Source of the DNA: Rutpela maculata
Taxonomy: Eukaryota; Arthropoda; Insecta; Coleoptera; Cerambycidae
Direction: 5' to 3'
DNA: 64,000 bases
Assembly: GCA_936432065.2 (NCBI GenBank)
Contig: OW386291.2
Coordinates: 15,415,821 to 15,479,820, forward strand
Shown: piece by piece, positions 1 to 11,735 of the stretch
Position numbering within the stretch: the first letter of the stretch is position 1
Layout of the letters: the number at the start of each line of letters is the position of its first letter
Position numbers and translations under genes: made by a program
The notes under the pieces: generated by a model
Told to the model about the DNA's origin: nothing
The model's input: the letters and a program-made list of their open reading frames with translations, nothing else
Database searches by the model: none

Positions 1-1741
1 TCGATGCTCACTCCCGACACGACCAGACTTTTGGAAAAGCGCAGAGTCATGGTTCGAGACGCATCGGAGTACCGCCAGGTGGATAGACTAGTAGGGCGAT
101 TCGTAGAGACTTGAGAGCACCCAACACTCGGATGATTCAAGAAACCATTGAGGATAATATGAACGACTAGAGAAAAACTACTCATCTATAAGATGAGGAA
201 TGAGATTGTACAGCCAGTCAGTATCAGAACCTGACCATCTGCAGGAACACAGAGATCGAGTGGTCCAGAATGTCGGTTCCGAGGAGATTCCCGAAATTGA
301 TAGGTCAGAGCTGAGAGCAGCATTAGAACAGATGAGAAATCGTAAGGCTCCCGAAAAAGACCAAGTGATGAGTGAGATGCTGAAAAACGGAGGAGAAACT
401 CTGGACAAGGCACTTCTCATTCTCCTAAACAAGTGCCTGAGAGAAGGAAGGATTCCGGATGCGTGGAGGAATGCTGAGGTCACCATCCTCTTCAACAAGG
501 GTGACTCTACGAACATCGAAAATTACCGGCCGATTAGCCTCCTCTCTGTGTTATACAAGCTCCTTACCAAAATAATCACAAACCGTCTCACCAACAAGCT
601 CGACTTCTGCCAACCTGTAGAGCAAGCTGGATTCAGGAAAGGATACAGCACGATAGACCACATCCATGCAGTTTGCACGCTGATCGAGAAATGCACTAAA
701 TACAACGTCCCACTCCACCTGGCGTTCGTCGATTACCAGAATAGAAGGCTTTCGACTCTGTGCAGATGTCAGCAGTTCTGCATGCGATGGACGCTGCGAG
801 GATTGACTCGAGATACTCGATTCTCGTTAGAGATATATATGAACATACCACTCTCCACGTCAAAACTGGCGAAGACCTAGTGACCGGGAGGATACTTATT
901 AATAGAGAAGTCAGGCAAGGTGACATTATCTTGCCAAAACTTTTCACCCTGGCGCTGTAGGGCGTGTTTAAGTAACTAACCTGGGAGAGGAAAGGCGTCA
1001 ATATCGATGGAAAGTTCCTGAGTCACCTACGCTTCGCTGACGACATCATCCTGATGAGCGGCGATGTCGACGAGCTTAGACTCATGCTAAGAGAGCTGAA
1101 GGAAGCTTAGGACTGGGGCTGAGGAGTGAACCTGAGGATGAACCCCCTAAAGACCAAGTCGAGATAACATCCAGGTCACACTCGACTACCACACGCTTGA
1201 AGTTGTTGAAAAGTATGGCCACAATATCAAGCTTAACAAAGAAAACCAGGCCGCAGAAATCACCAAGCGAATTAGCCTGACGTGGGCGGCATATGGAAAA
1301 CTCGATCACATCCTGAAAAAACCTGAAGCAGAAAGTTTTCAACGCCTGCATTTTACCTGTCATGACCTAACTGAGCAGAGTGTGTCAAATGGTGTGGGAA
1401 ATGGAACGTTTGATGTTGGGGATCAGCTTGAGGGACCGAGTCAGGAACGAGATCATCAGAGAGAGAGAACAAGAGTCGTTGATGTCATAGAGCGTATTGC
1501 TGCCAATAAATGGCGCTGGGCAGGGCACGTCGTCAGGGATGACATGAAGTGGATGAAGGCCATAATGCAGTGGCGGCCCAGAGAAACTAGGCGGAGTGTG
1601 GGGCGACCCCCAACAAGATGTAGGGATTATGTCCAGAAGAAAGCCGGCAAGAACTGGATTTTGAATGCTCAGAACAGACAACGGTGGAAAAACATGGAAG
1701 AGGCATATGTCCAGAAGTGGATGATGATGATGTCGATGTAA
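1..1741 (+). pseudogene. RTE-like non-LTR retrotransposon RT relic, 5' cut by window edge
   Basis: This is the decayed pol gene of a non-LTR element, which would copy element RNA into DNA at a nicked target. Frame 1 from base 1 reads as the linker that follows the endonuclease. The RT fingers and palm are best read in 200-750, with IPDAWRNAEVTILFNKGD, ENYRPISLLSVLYKL and QAGFRKGYSTIDHIH. A frameshift then moves AFDS and the VRQGDIILPKLF segment (about 760-957) to another frame. The catalytic FADD box is at 1033-1044. The C-terminal tail (1382-1741) has KWRWAGHVVRDD, GRPPTRCRDYV and a W..A..R..W..MEEAYVQ pattern typical of RTE-type and related LINE tails. In-frame stops and several frameshifts make it non-functional. 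The clade call rests on these remembered family patterns, not a search. Confidence 0.85.
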
Positions 1742-3084
1742 AAGTGAGCAAATAACGAACTCAAGCGTATAGGTAACTCTTTTGAAGGCGGTTTAATTTT
1801 TTTTCGAAAATTTACCAACTTTCTGGAAAATAATGAAAATACTATATGTCTACGATATAACTACTTGAAATTGTTAAAATGACTATTAATTTTTTACCGG
1901 TTACGAATTTCAATTCCAGTCCATTCTATTCAGTCTTTATAAAACTATCTTTTCTTTTAACTATCTCTATTGTTTGCAGTATAATAAGGAAAAAGGAACA
2001 GTTTCAAGAATATTTGAGGATATTGAGGACTATTTGAAATTACAAAAATATAATTAATATTTAATTATTTTATTTATTTATTTTTTTGGACCTACACATT
2101 TTAATGACGAACTCATATTTTAAATATTTCCCAATTTGATTGTTTATTTTCATCATATATTTTCACATAATTTTTATTAATGAAATTATTTATTTATATA
2201 TTATTATATTTAAGATATAATTATGTAATTATTAATAAATACCTATAGCAATATTTTCTATATGAAATATGTGAGGAATACATAAACTAAAATGTTAAAG
2301 AAGTGTAATAGGAATTTTCCAAGCTGTATTATATTAGTAAAAGCAAAATATATATTTCATCCTCTATGACAAAATAATCTTCAACATCTTAGAGAGAGAC
2401 CTTACAAGGTATTTTGACGTATTCGTTTACAACGTAGACGATTTTTTCAATTTTCTTTATCTTTCTTTGTATTCTCTAATGCATTGTTGCCTTATAAGTA
2501 AAATGTCATCCTACATACACATGTAGCATAAAGTCGCTTTCCACCATCTGGAAATCGTTTTTTCAACGTCCGTAAGTTGATTGAATACATCCTTAAAGAT
2601 ATTTTTTTCGTGTAAAGGACCAGAAATTAATATTAATTTCGTACATATTGACTACTTTTTTTAAACACAAGTGTTGTATAGAAAGTTGAACTACAATAAT
2701 TTTAGAAATAAGTATAAATAATCACGTCTAAATTGTTTTCTAGATAAAATTGAAAAAAATACGGAAAATTTTTCTAAACATATATCTTAAATAAATCCTT
2801 TCCATTTTTAACTGACCTAAAAAAATTAAAAAATGAGGAGGTTCTCAACTCGACTCGCATGTATGTTTTCTTTTATTTAATTTGCTTTGTATGCATGTTA
2901 GTATGTTTACGTTCAGTTCAAATTTTGCAAGTCTATTTTGAACTACTTAACGACGTCGAATTGAGCTGAAAAAGTAGAGGAATCGAAAGACGCAAAAATT
3001 ATTTTTGATCAATATAGTTCACCAAAACGTGACTTTTGTCACTTTGACAGACATCTGCCATACACATAGCTACCAAAAAAATCC
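1742..3084. other. AT-rich stretch with no recognised gene
   Basis: Base composition is strongly AT-rich with many short A/T runs and stops in all frames. No motif, repeat of more than local scale, or RNA structure was recognised. It may be the 3' flank or decayed 3' UTR of the preceding element. Confidence 0.5.
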
Positions 3085-3562
3085 CTACACACTTTTTTAT
3101 TTATTATGAAAATACCTACTTTCTGTATATTGTTGCCCTATTCTGGGCACGCTAATATACTAGTTAGGTAAATACTTTAAAACACTCATTATTGGAGAAT
3201 CAATCAAAACAACTACTCTTCTAGCTAATACTGACGAAGTATTGAATTGCATGATATGATTCTTAGCATTTTAAAGCAAAAAATATATTGAAAATGCTTC
3301 AATCATTTCTTCAAATTTAGTCATTTACACTTTTTATTTAATATGAAATTATCTACTTTCTGTATATTGGTACCTTAATCGGGTCACACCAATATACTAT
3401 TTAGGAAACCACTTTAAAACACTCATTATTGGAAAACCAATCAAAACAACTACTCTTCTAGCTAATACTGACGAAGTATTGAATTACATGACAGGATTCC
3501 TGGCATTTTAAGGCAAAAAAATGTATTGAAAATACTTAAATTATTTATTAAAATTCAGACAT
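3085..3562. repeat. Tandem duplication, two units of about 237 bp
   Basis: The phrase CTACTTTCTGTATATTG occurs at 3116 and again at 3353. The sequence around it, including ACAACTACTCTTCTAGC and TACTGACGAAGTATTGAATT, repeats in the same order. The units differ by scattered substitutions and small indels, so the duplication is old. No coding potential was seen. Confidence 0.8.
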
Positions 3563-3690
3563 TCACAACAATTATTGAAACATACATTCTATTTCAAATC
3601 TAGAAAAGTTGCACGTAAGTTTTTTCGAACTCGTTAGTTCTCATCAGTAGAGTATAGAAACATTCGTTCATTATTTACAAGCCTATTAGT

Positions 3691-3975
3691 CGGGGAGCCC
3701 TCCCTAGGTGTACGTGCACCCCCCCCACCGATCCTTGGGGACAATGTTTTTCATAAAGATTAAAGTCTAAGGAACAATTCCCCCAAAAAAAAACTGGCTG
3801 TACTTTCAAAATGGCGGCCATATGTTAAAAAAAACTGTTGCCAATATAGTTTTTGTCATTTAACACAAAAACTAAAAAAGATGGACAAAAACATTTTTCA
3901 CAAAAAACAAAGCGCATAAAATATTCTACAATTTTGTTCCTATACAATATTTTGATAGGATTTTCCAGATAAATG
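3691..3975 (-). repeat. Interspersed repeat T, copy 1 (inverted)
   Basis: This is the reverse complement of the two copies at 4171-4455 and 4508-4815. Shared landmarks are a GGGAGCCC end, a G-run followed by TGCACG, CCTTGGGGACAA, AATGGCGGCC and a TATCTGGAAAAT end. It is probably a non-autonomous element, but no target duplication was identified. The neighbouring opposite-strand copies would allow a long hairpin. Confidence 0.75.
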
Positions 3976-4170
3976 AGTCCAAAATTAAGAAAACATTGAA
4001 ATTCATTTATCGGTAAATTACTTAGAGGAAATAACTGTGACAATTATTGTAAGGCGTATAATATAACTTTATATTATTATCATAACAAAAAATAAAATAA
4101 ACTGTAAAAAAATTAATAATAATAATAATATTATAAGTTGCGGACGTTTATCTCGAAAACGGCAACAATG

Positions 4171-4455
4171 GTATCTGGAAAATGGTAACTCCTATCCAAA
4201 TATTGTATAGGAACAAAATTGTAGGAAATTTTATGCACTTTGTTTTTTGTGCAGAAAGTTTTTCTCCATCTTTTTTAGTTTTCGTGTTAAATGACAAAAA
4301 CAATATTTGCAATTTTTTTTTAAACGGACGCCATTTTGAAAGTAGAGCCAGTTTTTTTGGGGATATGTCTTAAACTATTCCTTAGGCTTTAATCTTTATG
4401 AAAAACATTGTCCCCAAGGATTTGGGGGTGCACGGACACTTAGAGTGGGCTACCG
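4171..4455 (+). repeat. Interspersed repeat T, copy 2
   Basis: It starts at TATCTGGAAAATGGTAACTC and ends in a G-rich stretch with TGCACGGACACT and GGGCTACCG. The order of landmarks is the same as in copy 3, 337 bp downstream, and inverted relative to copy 1. Confidence 0.75.
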
Positions 4456-4507
4456 TAGTATTACGTTTTATATTGAATTTTATATTTTATTTTAAGAGCT
4501 GAATCAT

Positions 4508-4815
4508 TTATCTGGAAAATGGTAACTCCTATCCAAATATTGTATAGGAACAAAATTGTAGGAAATTTTATGCACTTTGTTTTTGTGCAGAAGGTTTTTC
4601 TCCATCTTTTTTAGTTTTTGTGTTAAATGACAAAAACAATATTTGCAAATTTTTGTTTTTTTAACGGACGCCATTTTGAAAGTACAGCCAATTTTTTTTG
4701 GGACATGTCCAAAATTGTTCCTTAGGCTTTAATCTTTATGAAAAACTTTGTCCCCAAGGATCGGAGGGGGGGGGGGGGGGGGTGCACGGGCACTCAGGGC
4801 GGGCTCCCGTTGTTG
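4508..4815 (+). repeat. Interspersed repeat T, copy 3, with poly-G run
   Basis: This direct copy of 4171-4455 has an expanded uninterrupted G-run at 4765-4781 immediately before TGCACGGGCACTC, and the GGGCTCCCG end. The G-run length is likely unstable or assembly-sensitive. Confidence 0.75.
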
Positions 4816-5712
4816 ATTTATTTTTACAATTAATTATTTTTATTTATTTGCTTTTATCAATCATTTTCTTAATAAATGAAATATGACATTTTGCATTAAT
4901 GCTTTTTTTAAGCACAAAATGCCAATCTTCAGATGCTATAATGGGTTTTTTGTAAAAATTTCATTTTGCCATAATTTTTAGGAAAGGCAAGAACAAAAAT
5001 CAAAGTGGCATGTAATGTTATGTCAAAATTTATCAATTTTTGAGTAGCTATAATTTATAAATAAATTTTTTAAATTTTTTTATACGAGGATCTTATAGTT
5101 AAATGTTTCCCTTTTCAAAACGTATCCTCGATACATTTTTTTGCATTTCTTGGGCGAGGTATAATTCTATTTCACGTTTGAAGTCACTAACTTGTAGTAC
5201 TAGTTTATTATATATTATGCATACCTCTTGTAGCTGACGCGGCAACAGTACACAAAAAGAGTGTGTATTATACAAATTCAGGTCTGGATGGGCTATAACA
5301 ACTGAAAAACTGGGTCTGGAAAAGCCCAAAATATTATGAACCAGCCCAGCTCCAAAAAAGTTGACCTGTTTTGCTCTCCAGTTAACACTGGTTGCAACTG
5401 TAGCTGCCTAAATCGTTTTCAAGACATCACCGAAGAAGAAGATGATAATAATTCCGTTGAAGAACTACTTTAATTTTGTATTCATTTTTATTAATTAATT
5501 ACTTGATTTAAAAAATCTTAGGTACATTGTTCTGTGCTGTGTCAGTCATTATATGACCAATCTCTAAAACCCCAAAATGAGTTAATTTTATTCTTTAAGT
5601 TAATGACATTATATTTAAAATGAGCCTCCTGGCCTTACTGTGCTTCCTGTGCATACTGTGCTTTCTGTGTTACTCTTATAAGAATGAAATATATCATAAT
5701 AGTTGTTTGTAT
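4816..5712. other. No recognised gene
   Basis: AT-rich DNA with short ORFs only. Nothing resembling a protein family, tRNA or long repeat was seen. Confidence 0.5.
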
Positions 5713-6546
5713 ACGCAGAATAAGGCTGTGTTCTGTTACCAATCCTCTTCAACATCTATAATGAACACGTGATGCACCATATGCTACAGCACTGGCAGGG
5801 TGATGTAGCTATAGACGGAGCCAAGATTTCTAAAAAGATTTGCAGATGATACCACCATAGTTGCGAGGATGAGCTCATACACCTGTTGGATAACCTTCAA
5901 ACAATAAACTCTGAGTACGGCTTAAATGTAAACTACAACAATACTAAAATTACTATTATAGATCGAGCGAATGAAAACCACCTAGACACACTAAGGATAG
6001 GTGGATGTGAGGTAGTAAACAAGATCTTGGAGCCTTATAGACAATGCCGAGAATTACGAACATAAAATTGAACGGAGGATATAAACTTGCCAGGCTGAGC
6101 AATATTTGGTGTGACAGAAATATCACGAAGAGCTCTATTTTTCGCCATCCCTTCTTTACGCCTCTGAAACATGGACAGTTGGGGAGGCAGACAGACGGTA
6201 TATTGACTTTTTCGAGATGTGGATCTGGAACCGTTTGTTACGAACATCCTGGAGAGTCCATTGTACCAACATGGCGATTCTCCAAGAAATACATCTCCCA
6301 AGGCGACTCTCCAGCACCGCGTTCCCCAAATTCTCTAATTTTTTTTTGTCACGTCAACCGGAGCTAGGATAGTACAAAACGGCTGATAGTTCAGGAACAG
6401 CGAGATGGAAAAAGGCGAAGAAATCGCCCTTCTAAACGTTGATATCACCAAGGAGCTGATAGGGAAAAGTTATGGCGAGGCTGTGCACCTAACGGGTAAC
6501 CGCGAAAGATGGCGGGATACTGTCAGACGGGCCATGCAACAAAGAT
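5713..6546 (+). pseudogene. Endonuclease-reverse transcriptase LINE relic, C-terminal half
   Basis: Readable palm and thumb of a non-LTR RT spread over several frames. From 5713 it reads GCVLLPILFNIYNEHVMHHM, the region normally seen as QGCVLSPxLFN. After a stop, the catalytic RFADDTTIVA box lies at 5839-5850, followed by EYGLNVNYNNTKITIID. Downstream segments match the usual tail: W.DRNITKSS (about 6110), a RRYIDFFEMWIWNRLLRTSW region (about 6190-6260), QEIHLPRRL, and a basic end RDGKRRRNRPSKRW with RERWRDTVRRAMQQ near 6540. The N-terminal endonuclease and RT fingers are missing, so the copy is 5'-truncated. There are multiple frameshifts and stops. It differs from the element at 1-1741 in tail sequence, so it is a separate family. 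Confidence 0.8.
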
Positions 6547-7868
6547 AGGCCAACTAGAATAATTCGTGGCTCATAGAACGTCTGCCAAGAAATTGTGAAA
6601 AACAGAAGAATGTAGAATAAGAATATTTGGTTTAATTCTACTTGTTATTCACAACAAGGTCTCAAATATTGTTAATATAAATAGGTAAATACAAATATTC
6701 TATATAATCTATTGGTATAATAGTAACTTGATGTAATGAAATACTGATTACTTATTTATAGATACTTCCATTTGCTACAATAATATGCACTTTGCCATTA
6801 TTAGCAAAACTGAATTGCAGGATTTCCAGAATAAGCTAAATCCTGTGACTTTATGCTCAATAACATTTGATAGCCTTACAGTAATTCTATAAATAGACTT
6901 AATTTGCTCATAGTGAAATCTCTGGTTTAAATTTGAGTTAAAACTAATCATTAATTAGCACTAATAACTCAACTTAAACATAAAATGAATAGTTACTATT
7001 GTCAAATAGTTTGTCTATTTTTAAATTGATATCTGCAATAATATTTCAAGGAAAACGAATAATTTTCATACATTTTGAGACATTGTAGAATCTGCAGTGT
7101 TTTATCTAGTTAAATTCTGAAAATACGTTAGGAAGAAGATATTATGTACATTCTTCTTGTGGGTTTCAAATGAAAGTTAATAATTTAATAAGCTTTAAAT
7201 TTTTTCTGTTAAACTTTTTAGGGTAAATCTATAGTTTCAAGATATTCACAAAAAACTCATTTTTTGCACTTTTCACACCACGTATAGCTGACATACCCCA
7301 AATTTTAAGCCAAGGGCTTCCGGAAAAGTGTTACACATTTATACATATAATAAATCTGTACAGCTGGCGTGTCTGTACACTGAAAATACTTGCAAAAAAC
7401 TGATCTGGGGGGATGTAGGATGAGTAATAGGATACATAAAATAGTTTTTGGAATTTTTGTCTGTTTGAACACACATCATTTGAATAGGGTTTTCACAGGT
7501 AAATTTATCTAAGCCTGGAGTGACATTTAGTTTTTATTCATCGAAATCGATCTACTCTAAGTCAAGTTTTATACCGTGCGCGTAATTTCCCATTAGACAT
7601 GTACATTCACGTAGCGCGAGAAATATGACAACACCGGCAGCCGTAAATTCGTCCATCGGTGGAGCATTCCAGCTCTGTTATTTCATTTCAGCCAGCTGGC
7701 ACACGCGATGTTGTAATTCTACTCCCCATGCCCGCGACTACACACACGGTATAAATCGGTTTGGTAGAACCAATCAACCTCTACAAAAAGCGTATTTGCA
7801 CGGCATAAACTTTCATGATTAAATTTCTGTAATATTCCAAAAAATTTGAGTATTCTGAAACATTCCAG
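6547..7868. other. No recognised gene; GC-richer patch at 7560-7830
   Basis: 6547-7560 is AT-rich and featureless. 7560-7830 is noticeably less AT-rich and contains palindromic bits such as CGTAGCGCGAG, directly upstream of the helicase fragment at 7869. It could be non-coding remains of the same Helitron-like element, but no protein homology was recognised. Confidence 0.4.
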
Positions 7869-8057
7869 CTGTGCGTTGCGGGTGTGAACCTCAGTGTCGG
7901 TTGTTTTTCCCACGGACAGATCTACGTGGTTCTTTCCCGTGTCAGTGACGCAAAAAATCTCTTTGTATATGTCTTTGGTGATTCCACCTCAATCGTCGTT
8001 ACAAAGAAGCTTTTTAGTTCATTTACAACTACTTACGAAAAAGAATACAAATTATAG
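7869..8057 (+). pseudogene. PIF1-like (Helitron) helicase C-terminal fragment
   Basis: A 62-codon open stretch ending in TAG contains GVNLSVGCFSHGQIYVVLSR, followed by VSDAKNLFVYVFGD. The pattern VAGVNLxxxCFSHGQxYVxxSRV is the conserved C-terminal end of PIF1-type helicases of insect Helitrons, including the motif VI region whose arginine contacts ATP. Only this last part is present; no Rep/HUH domain or earlier helicase motifs were seen upstream. I infer a truncated Helitron relic. A cellular PIF1 is possible but less likely in this repeat-only neighbourhood. No CTRR hairpin end was confirmed downstream. Confidence 0.75.
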
Positions 8058-8666
8058 AATAGAATAATAATCTCTCGAAACTACCTCGGACTGTGGGGAA
8101 CCACAGCAGTCAAGTTTGGGGCCCTTTTTTATTTTTCATTGCTTAATATTCGATACTCTGTTACGCTCATGATACACATTCCTTTGATTCAGAATGATGA
8201 TGATACTAACAATATAATCAATGATCATATTGCTGAATGAATAATAAGAAATGAGGCAAAAAACTTAGGACTTAGAATCAACTCGGAAAAAAATTGTATG
8301 TGTTCCGGTGGGTGAGCGAGGGGGAAAAATTAGTATATCTAAAAGAGGCATATAATGAACTGGTTCCAACAGTAAAATCTTTTGTATGATTTAAAACGAT
8401 GTTAATTTACCTGACGACTGGCCTAATATACATTTCTACATTTTTTTATTGCATGTATACATAGGCATTTTTATTGTTTTCTTTGTTCTTTAACTAAATG
8501 GAGACTGGGTTAGCATTCTTCTTAAAGGTTAAGTGGTAGTACAGGATTATTTCCATTTTTGTGATTTTCTGATTTGTCATGCATTTATTTTATTAAATTC
8601 CAATTATTATTATTATTATTAAATATTTCAAATACCAAAATCTTTCTATTTTAATAGTAATCTTGT
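8058..8666. other. No recognised gene; possible RT scrap near 8215-8290
   Basis: A short reading around 8215-8290 (INDHIAE, then NEAKNLGLRINSEKN) resembles the post-catalytic part of a LINE RT, but it is too short for a call. The rest is AT-rich with an ATT-repeat patch near 8605. Confidence 0.35.
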
Positions 8667-8674
8667 GTATTCTC

Positions 8675-9298
8675 CAGCGGCGGCTGGTGAAATTTCAATA
8701 TTTTTTTTCTCGTCTGTGGCGCATGGGACCCATACGAAATTTGGGAAATAACATCTAGAGAAGCACTTCTCTAATGACCCCTAAAAAATTTTGAAAAAGC
8801 AGTTTGCGAAAAAATTTTTGAAAATTTGCTAGCCTCCCCTGGGTCTAGGGACCCCTGTTTACTTTTATTTTTTTTTGTCATATGCATTTGACTTTTCATA
8901 AAAATGCATCGACAGATTTTAGAGTTTGTGAAAATATTTTCATTACTAACTGAAATACAATGAACTGAAATTTTGTAATTTACAATTTAACAAATTACAA
9001 TATTTCAATTCGTTGTATCTCAGTTAGTAATGAAAATATTTTCACAAACTCCAAAATCTGTCGATGCATTTTTATGAAAAGTCAAATGCATATGACAAAA
9101 AAAAATAAAAGTAAACAGGGGTCCCTAGACCCAGGGGAGGCTAGCGAATTTTCAAAAATTTTTTCGCAAACTGCTTTTTCAAAATTTTTTAGGGGTCATT
9201 AGAGAAGTGCTTCTCTAGATGTTATTTCCCAAGTTTCGTATGGGTCCCATGCGCCACAGACGAGAAAAAAAATATTGAAATTTCACCAGCCGCCACTG
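8675..9298. mobile_element. Non-autonomous hAT foldback element (624-bp near-palindrome)
   Basis: The two halves are reverse complements over almost their whole length and meet at a short AT-rich loop near 8985. Termini are CAGCGGCGGCTGGTG on the left and CACCAGCCGCCACTG on the right. GTATTCTC occurs directly before (8667-8674) and after (9299-9306), an exact 8-bp target-site duplication. CAG-type ends plus an 8-bp duplication are the hAT signature. There is no coding content, so it must have been moved in trans. The arms differ at only scattered positions, so insertion is young compared with most elements here. Confidence 0.9.
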
Positions 9299-9306
9299 GT
9301 ATTCTC

Positions 9307-10194
9307 TGTGGTGAATTAGACATTTTTAATAACAAACTATTATTTATGGTTTCATTGTGTAATGGCTTCTATAGGTGGATTTAAATGTCCCATTTTCCGC
9401 TTCGCTACAAAGCCTATAAATATTAGCAAAAACGGCTATACATTTTACACATAAAATTTTAAAATTAATAGTTAATTTACGTAAAACCTCCTGAAATCTA
9501 AACCAATCAGTAAATATTGCCTTTGGCGACCACATTTTTTATTGTAGAGTGTATAATTAATAACGCATGAACACAAATCATAAAAAAATATTTATTGAAA
9601 TACCATCGCTATAATGTTTACCTCCGATAAATTTAAATGAAATTTTAACTTGGTGGAATACTGATGATATACATATGAAAATCTGCGTTCAAAATTATGC
9701 TTCACAATAATTATTTTCAACTTAAACCCAGATTAGCTGGACTAAATATGCATAAGCTCCAGAACGTTGATTTTATTTGAATATTAAACCAGTAAAAGGA
9801 TAATTAATTTTTGCATTAAAGAGCTCAACGTGGTATTGAGCGGTAATGGGTGAAATATTTAATGTGCCGGAGCAGCGTGGTGTTGCTATTTATATAATTT
9901 AATTTGGGATTACATGAGCACGAAATTTTATTTTAGTAACAAAAAATAAAAGTAAAGCTGCATTTCCACCATTCGATATTGATTTTCAACTTTACGCTTA
10001 TCTCTTTGGTGCAAACATTTCAACTACATTTTCATTTAAAAATCGTTATTCCAGCAATAACAACAAAATGTTATGCTGAATTTCTGTAATATTGTCGAAT
10101 CTACTTGTCTCTGTTGCCACTTTAAAAAAAAAAGCTATTCTTGTTTAATTGTTCTAATAATTCATATTAGGAAGGTGCAAAGCTTAGAAAGAAT
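9307..10194. other. No recognised gene
   Basis: Ordinary AT-rich sequence. Short ORFs have no recognisable motif and no repeat or RNA gene was seen. Confidence 0.5.
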
Positions 10195-10336
10195 ATCACA
10201 TGTAAAGATGATTTCTGCTGCTGACAACAAGCATGACCTAAATCCAACCCAGTATAGATGTAGCCGGTCCGGCGGTATGTTTCCAGGGAGTGTCAGCACT
10301 GCTTACCTTATACTGGTCAATCAATCAATCAATCAA
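10195..10336 (+). repeat. LINE 3'-end repeat, family C, with (TCAA)n tail
   Basis: The reverse complement of this stretch aligns with 47777-47920 and 49005-49130, sharing CTGGGTTGGA, TAGGTCATGCTTGTTG and CAGCAGC. It ends in TCAATCAATCAATCAATCAA at 10317-10336, as expected for a non-LTR element ending in a short tandem tail. The copy is 5'-truncated to about 140 bp. Confidence 0.65.
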
Positions 10337-10437
10337 AAGGTATCTTCCTCAATTTCTATGTGACCCCGACACTGCTCTTGTCCCCAAGGGGTGGAAACCA
10401 TCCGCAAATCTAAAAATGTAATATTTAAAATGTACAG

Positions 10438-10575
10438 TATAGAATAGAATAGAATGGAATGGAATGGAATGGAATAGAATAGAATACGTTTATTAATCCA
10501 AGTGATCATAAAATATGACATAGGACAAGTCAATAAACACATTAGTAGATATTTTTGTAGTCGCTGATTATAATT
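10438..10575 (-). repeat. Truncated LINE 3' end with (ATTCY)n tail
   Basis: On the minus strand AATAAACGTATTC is followed by pentamer repeats of ATTCT and ATTCC down to 10438. The same AATAAAC-TTTATTCTATTCT arrangement ends the plus-strand LINE near 39970-39995, so both are probably 3' ends of one CR1/Jockey-like family. No coding sequence remains. Confidence 0.6.
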
Positions 10576-10586
10576 CTGAAGTCTAA

Positions 10587-10905
10587 TTCAGTGACTCAGT
10601 TACTTACGTGTTAGGCTTGAGACCGCGAAGTCCCGGGTTCGAATCCTGGCGAGAGTATGGAAGTTTAGTGACGTTTATAATGTGTGAGCTAGACAGTAGT
10701 AACAGACTAAGACTAAGACAGTAGTAACAGTAGGTTAGACCGCGGTTGAGTGAGACAACACGGATAGTCGCGTTTATCTCTCCTTAGTTCGAGTCTCAGC
10801 TGCGGCAGATGGCAATGTCGAAGAGAGTGGTTGTTGTCTGTATGCCCTGGTTGGGTAGTGGTAGCTATAGCTAAATTCCACCAGAAAATTATTATGAATA
10901 CGGAG
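10587..10905 (+). mobile_element. tRNA-derived SINE (family D), copy 1
   Basis: The head has a pol III box B, GGTTCGAATCC at 10636-10646, with a tRNA-like stretch upstream. The body (10780-10860) contains GAGTCTCAGCTGCGGCAGAT and GGTTGTTGT, and the 3' part has CTGGTTGGGTAGTGG followed by TAGCTATAGCTAAA. The whole order is shared, inverted, with 58276-58576. The 3' part is also shared with the 5S-headed SINEs. It is not a functional tRNA: the cloverleaf cannot be completed and the homology continues past the tRNA. Confidence 0.75.
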
Positions 10906-11082
10906 CGCGGCGTTAAAAAAGAAAAAATTAAATTTAAAAATAAAAAATGACGGCTTTAATATGGCGGATAGTTGTTTTTATAAAACAAGTAGTAGCAGAA
11001 TAATGCTATATTTCAAAACAGAACAGTATTTGCGATTTTTTTTTCATTTTTGGCTAATTAGAGTAACAAAATGGCAAACTTT

Positions 11083-11735
11083 TTAATACTTCCACATTCA
11101 GTGGAAGTACAGTAATGCAAAAAAAATTGAAATTTTTATTGTTCAAATAGGTTTAGAATGTCATGAATCGTGGAGATTTTAAGTTTGAGTAAAAAAAAAT
11201 TCTGTCTGTCAGTCTGTCACTTTTTTGTAAGTCTGAAACCGTTTAAGATGTTAAATTGAAACTTTGTACACGTATGTATTTTAATGAGATCTGGAACTAG
11301 ATTATATTTTGATCTTATTCCGTTGAAGGATTGAGGGGTAAATTGGGGTAAATGAGGGTAAATGGGTAAATCAAGCAAATAAGAGTATTTAATATATACG
11401 AGAGAAGCTAAGGTCTCAAAAATTTTTTGGCATTAGTCACCTCCACCCCATTATTAAAGGGTTGAAAAAAAACGTGATTTAGTGTATGTACAAGAACCAA
11501 AGGCCTCAAAATATTTTTTTACTTCATCCACCCCACTACCACCCCCTGTCACCAGCCCCACCCCACTACCGGCGTGGGATATCGTTTTATAGGTTTTTGG
11601 GGTGGACGATTTCAAATATTATATTATTAGTTCCATAAACAAATATTTCCACATACAAAATTTTTTCGTTGTGAGAGACTTGGATAGAAAATCTGGATAT
11701 GGAGGTACTGATTCCTTAGGCAGCGGTTTTTAAAA
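11083..11735 (+). repeat. Dispersed repeat family A, plus-orientation copy
   Basis: It starts with the small hairpin CTTCCACATTCAGTGGAAG, followed by GTCATGAATCGTGGAGATTT, CTGTCTGTCAGTCTGTCAC, AACGAGATCTGGAA-type and GGGGTAAATTGGGGTAAAT-like stretches. It ends near TGATTCCTTAGGCAGCGG. The order matches copies at 19693, 20912, 27352, 36968, 53928 and 55669. There is no coding capacity. ACTTCCACATCC near one end and GGATGTGGAAGT near the other form subterminal inverted repeats. Confidence 0.8.

Noticed and set aside
5099..5329. 76-codon minus-strand ORF
   Set aside because: No recognisable motif, and no splice-linked neighbours supporting a host exon.
10590..10660. Possible tRNA gene
   Set aside because: Box B is good, but the cloverleaf cannot be completed and the homology with 58276-58576 extends far beyond a tRNA.
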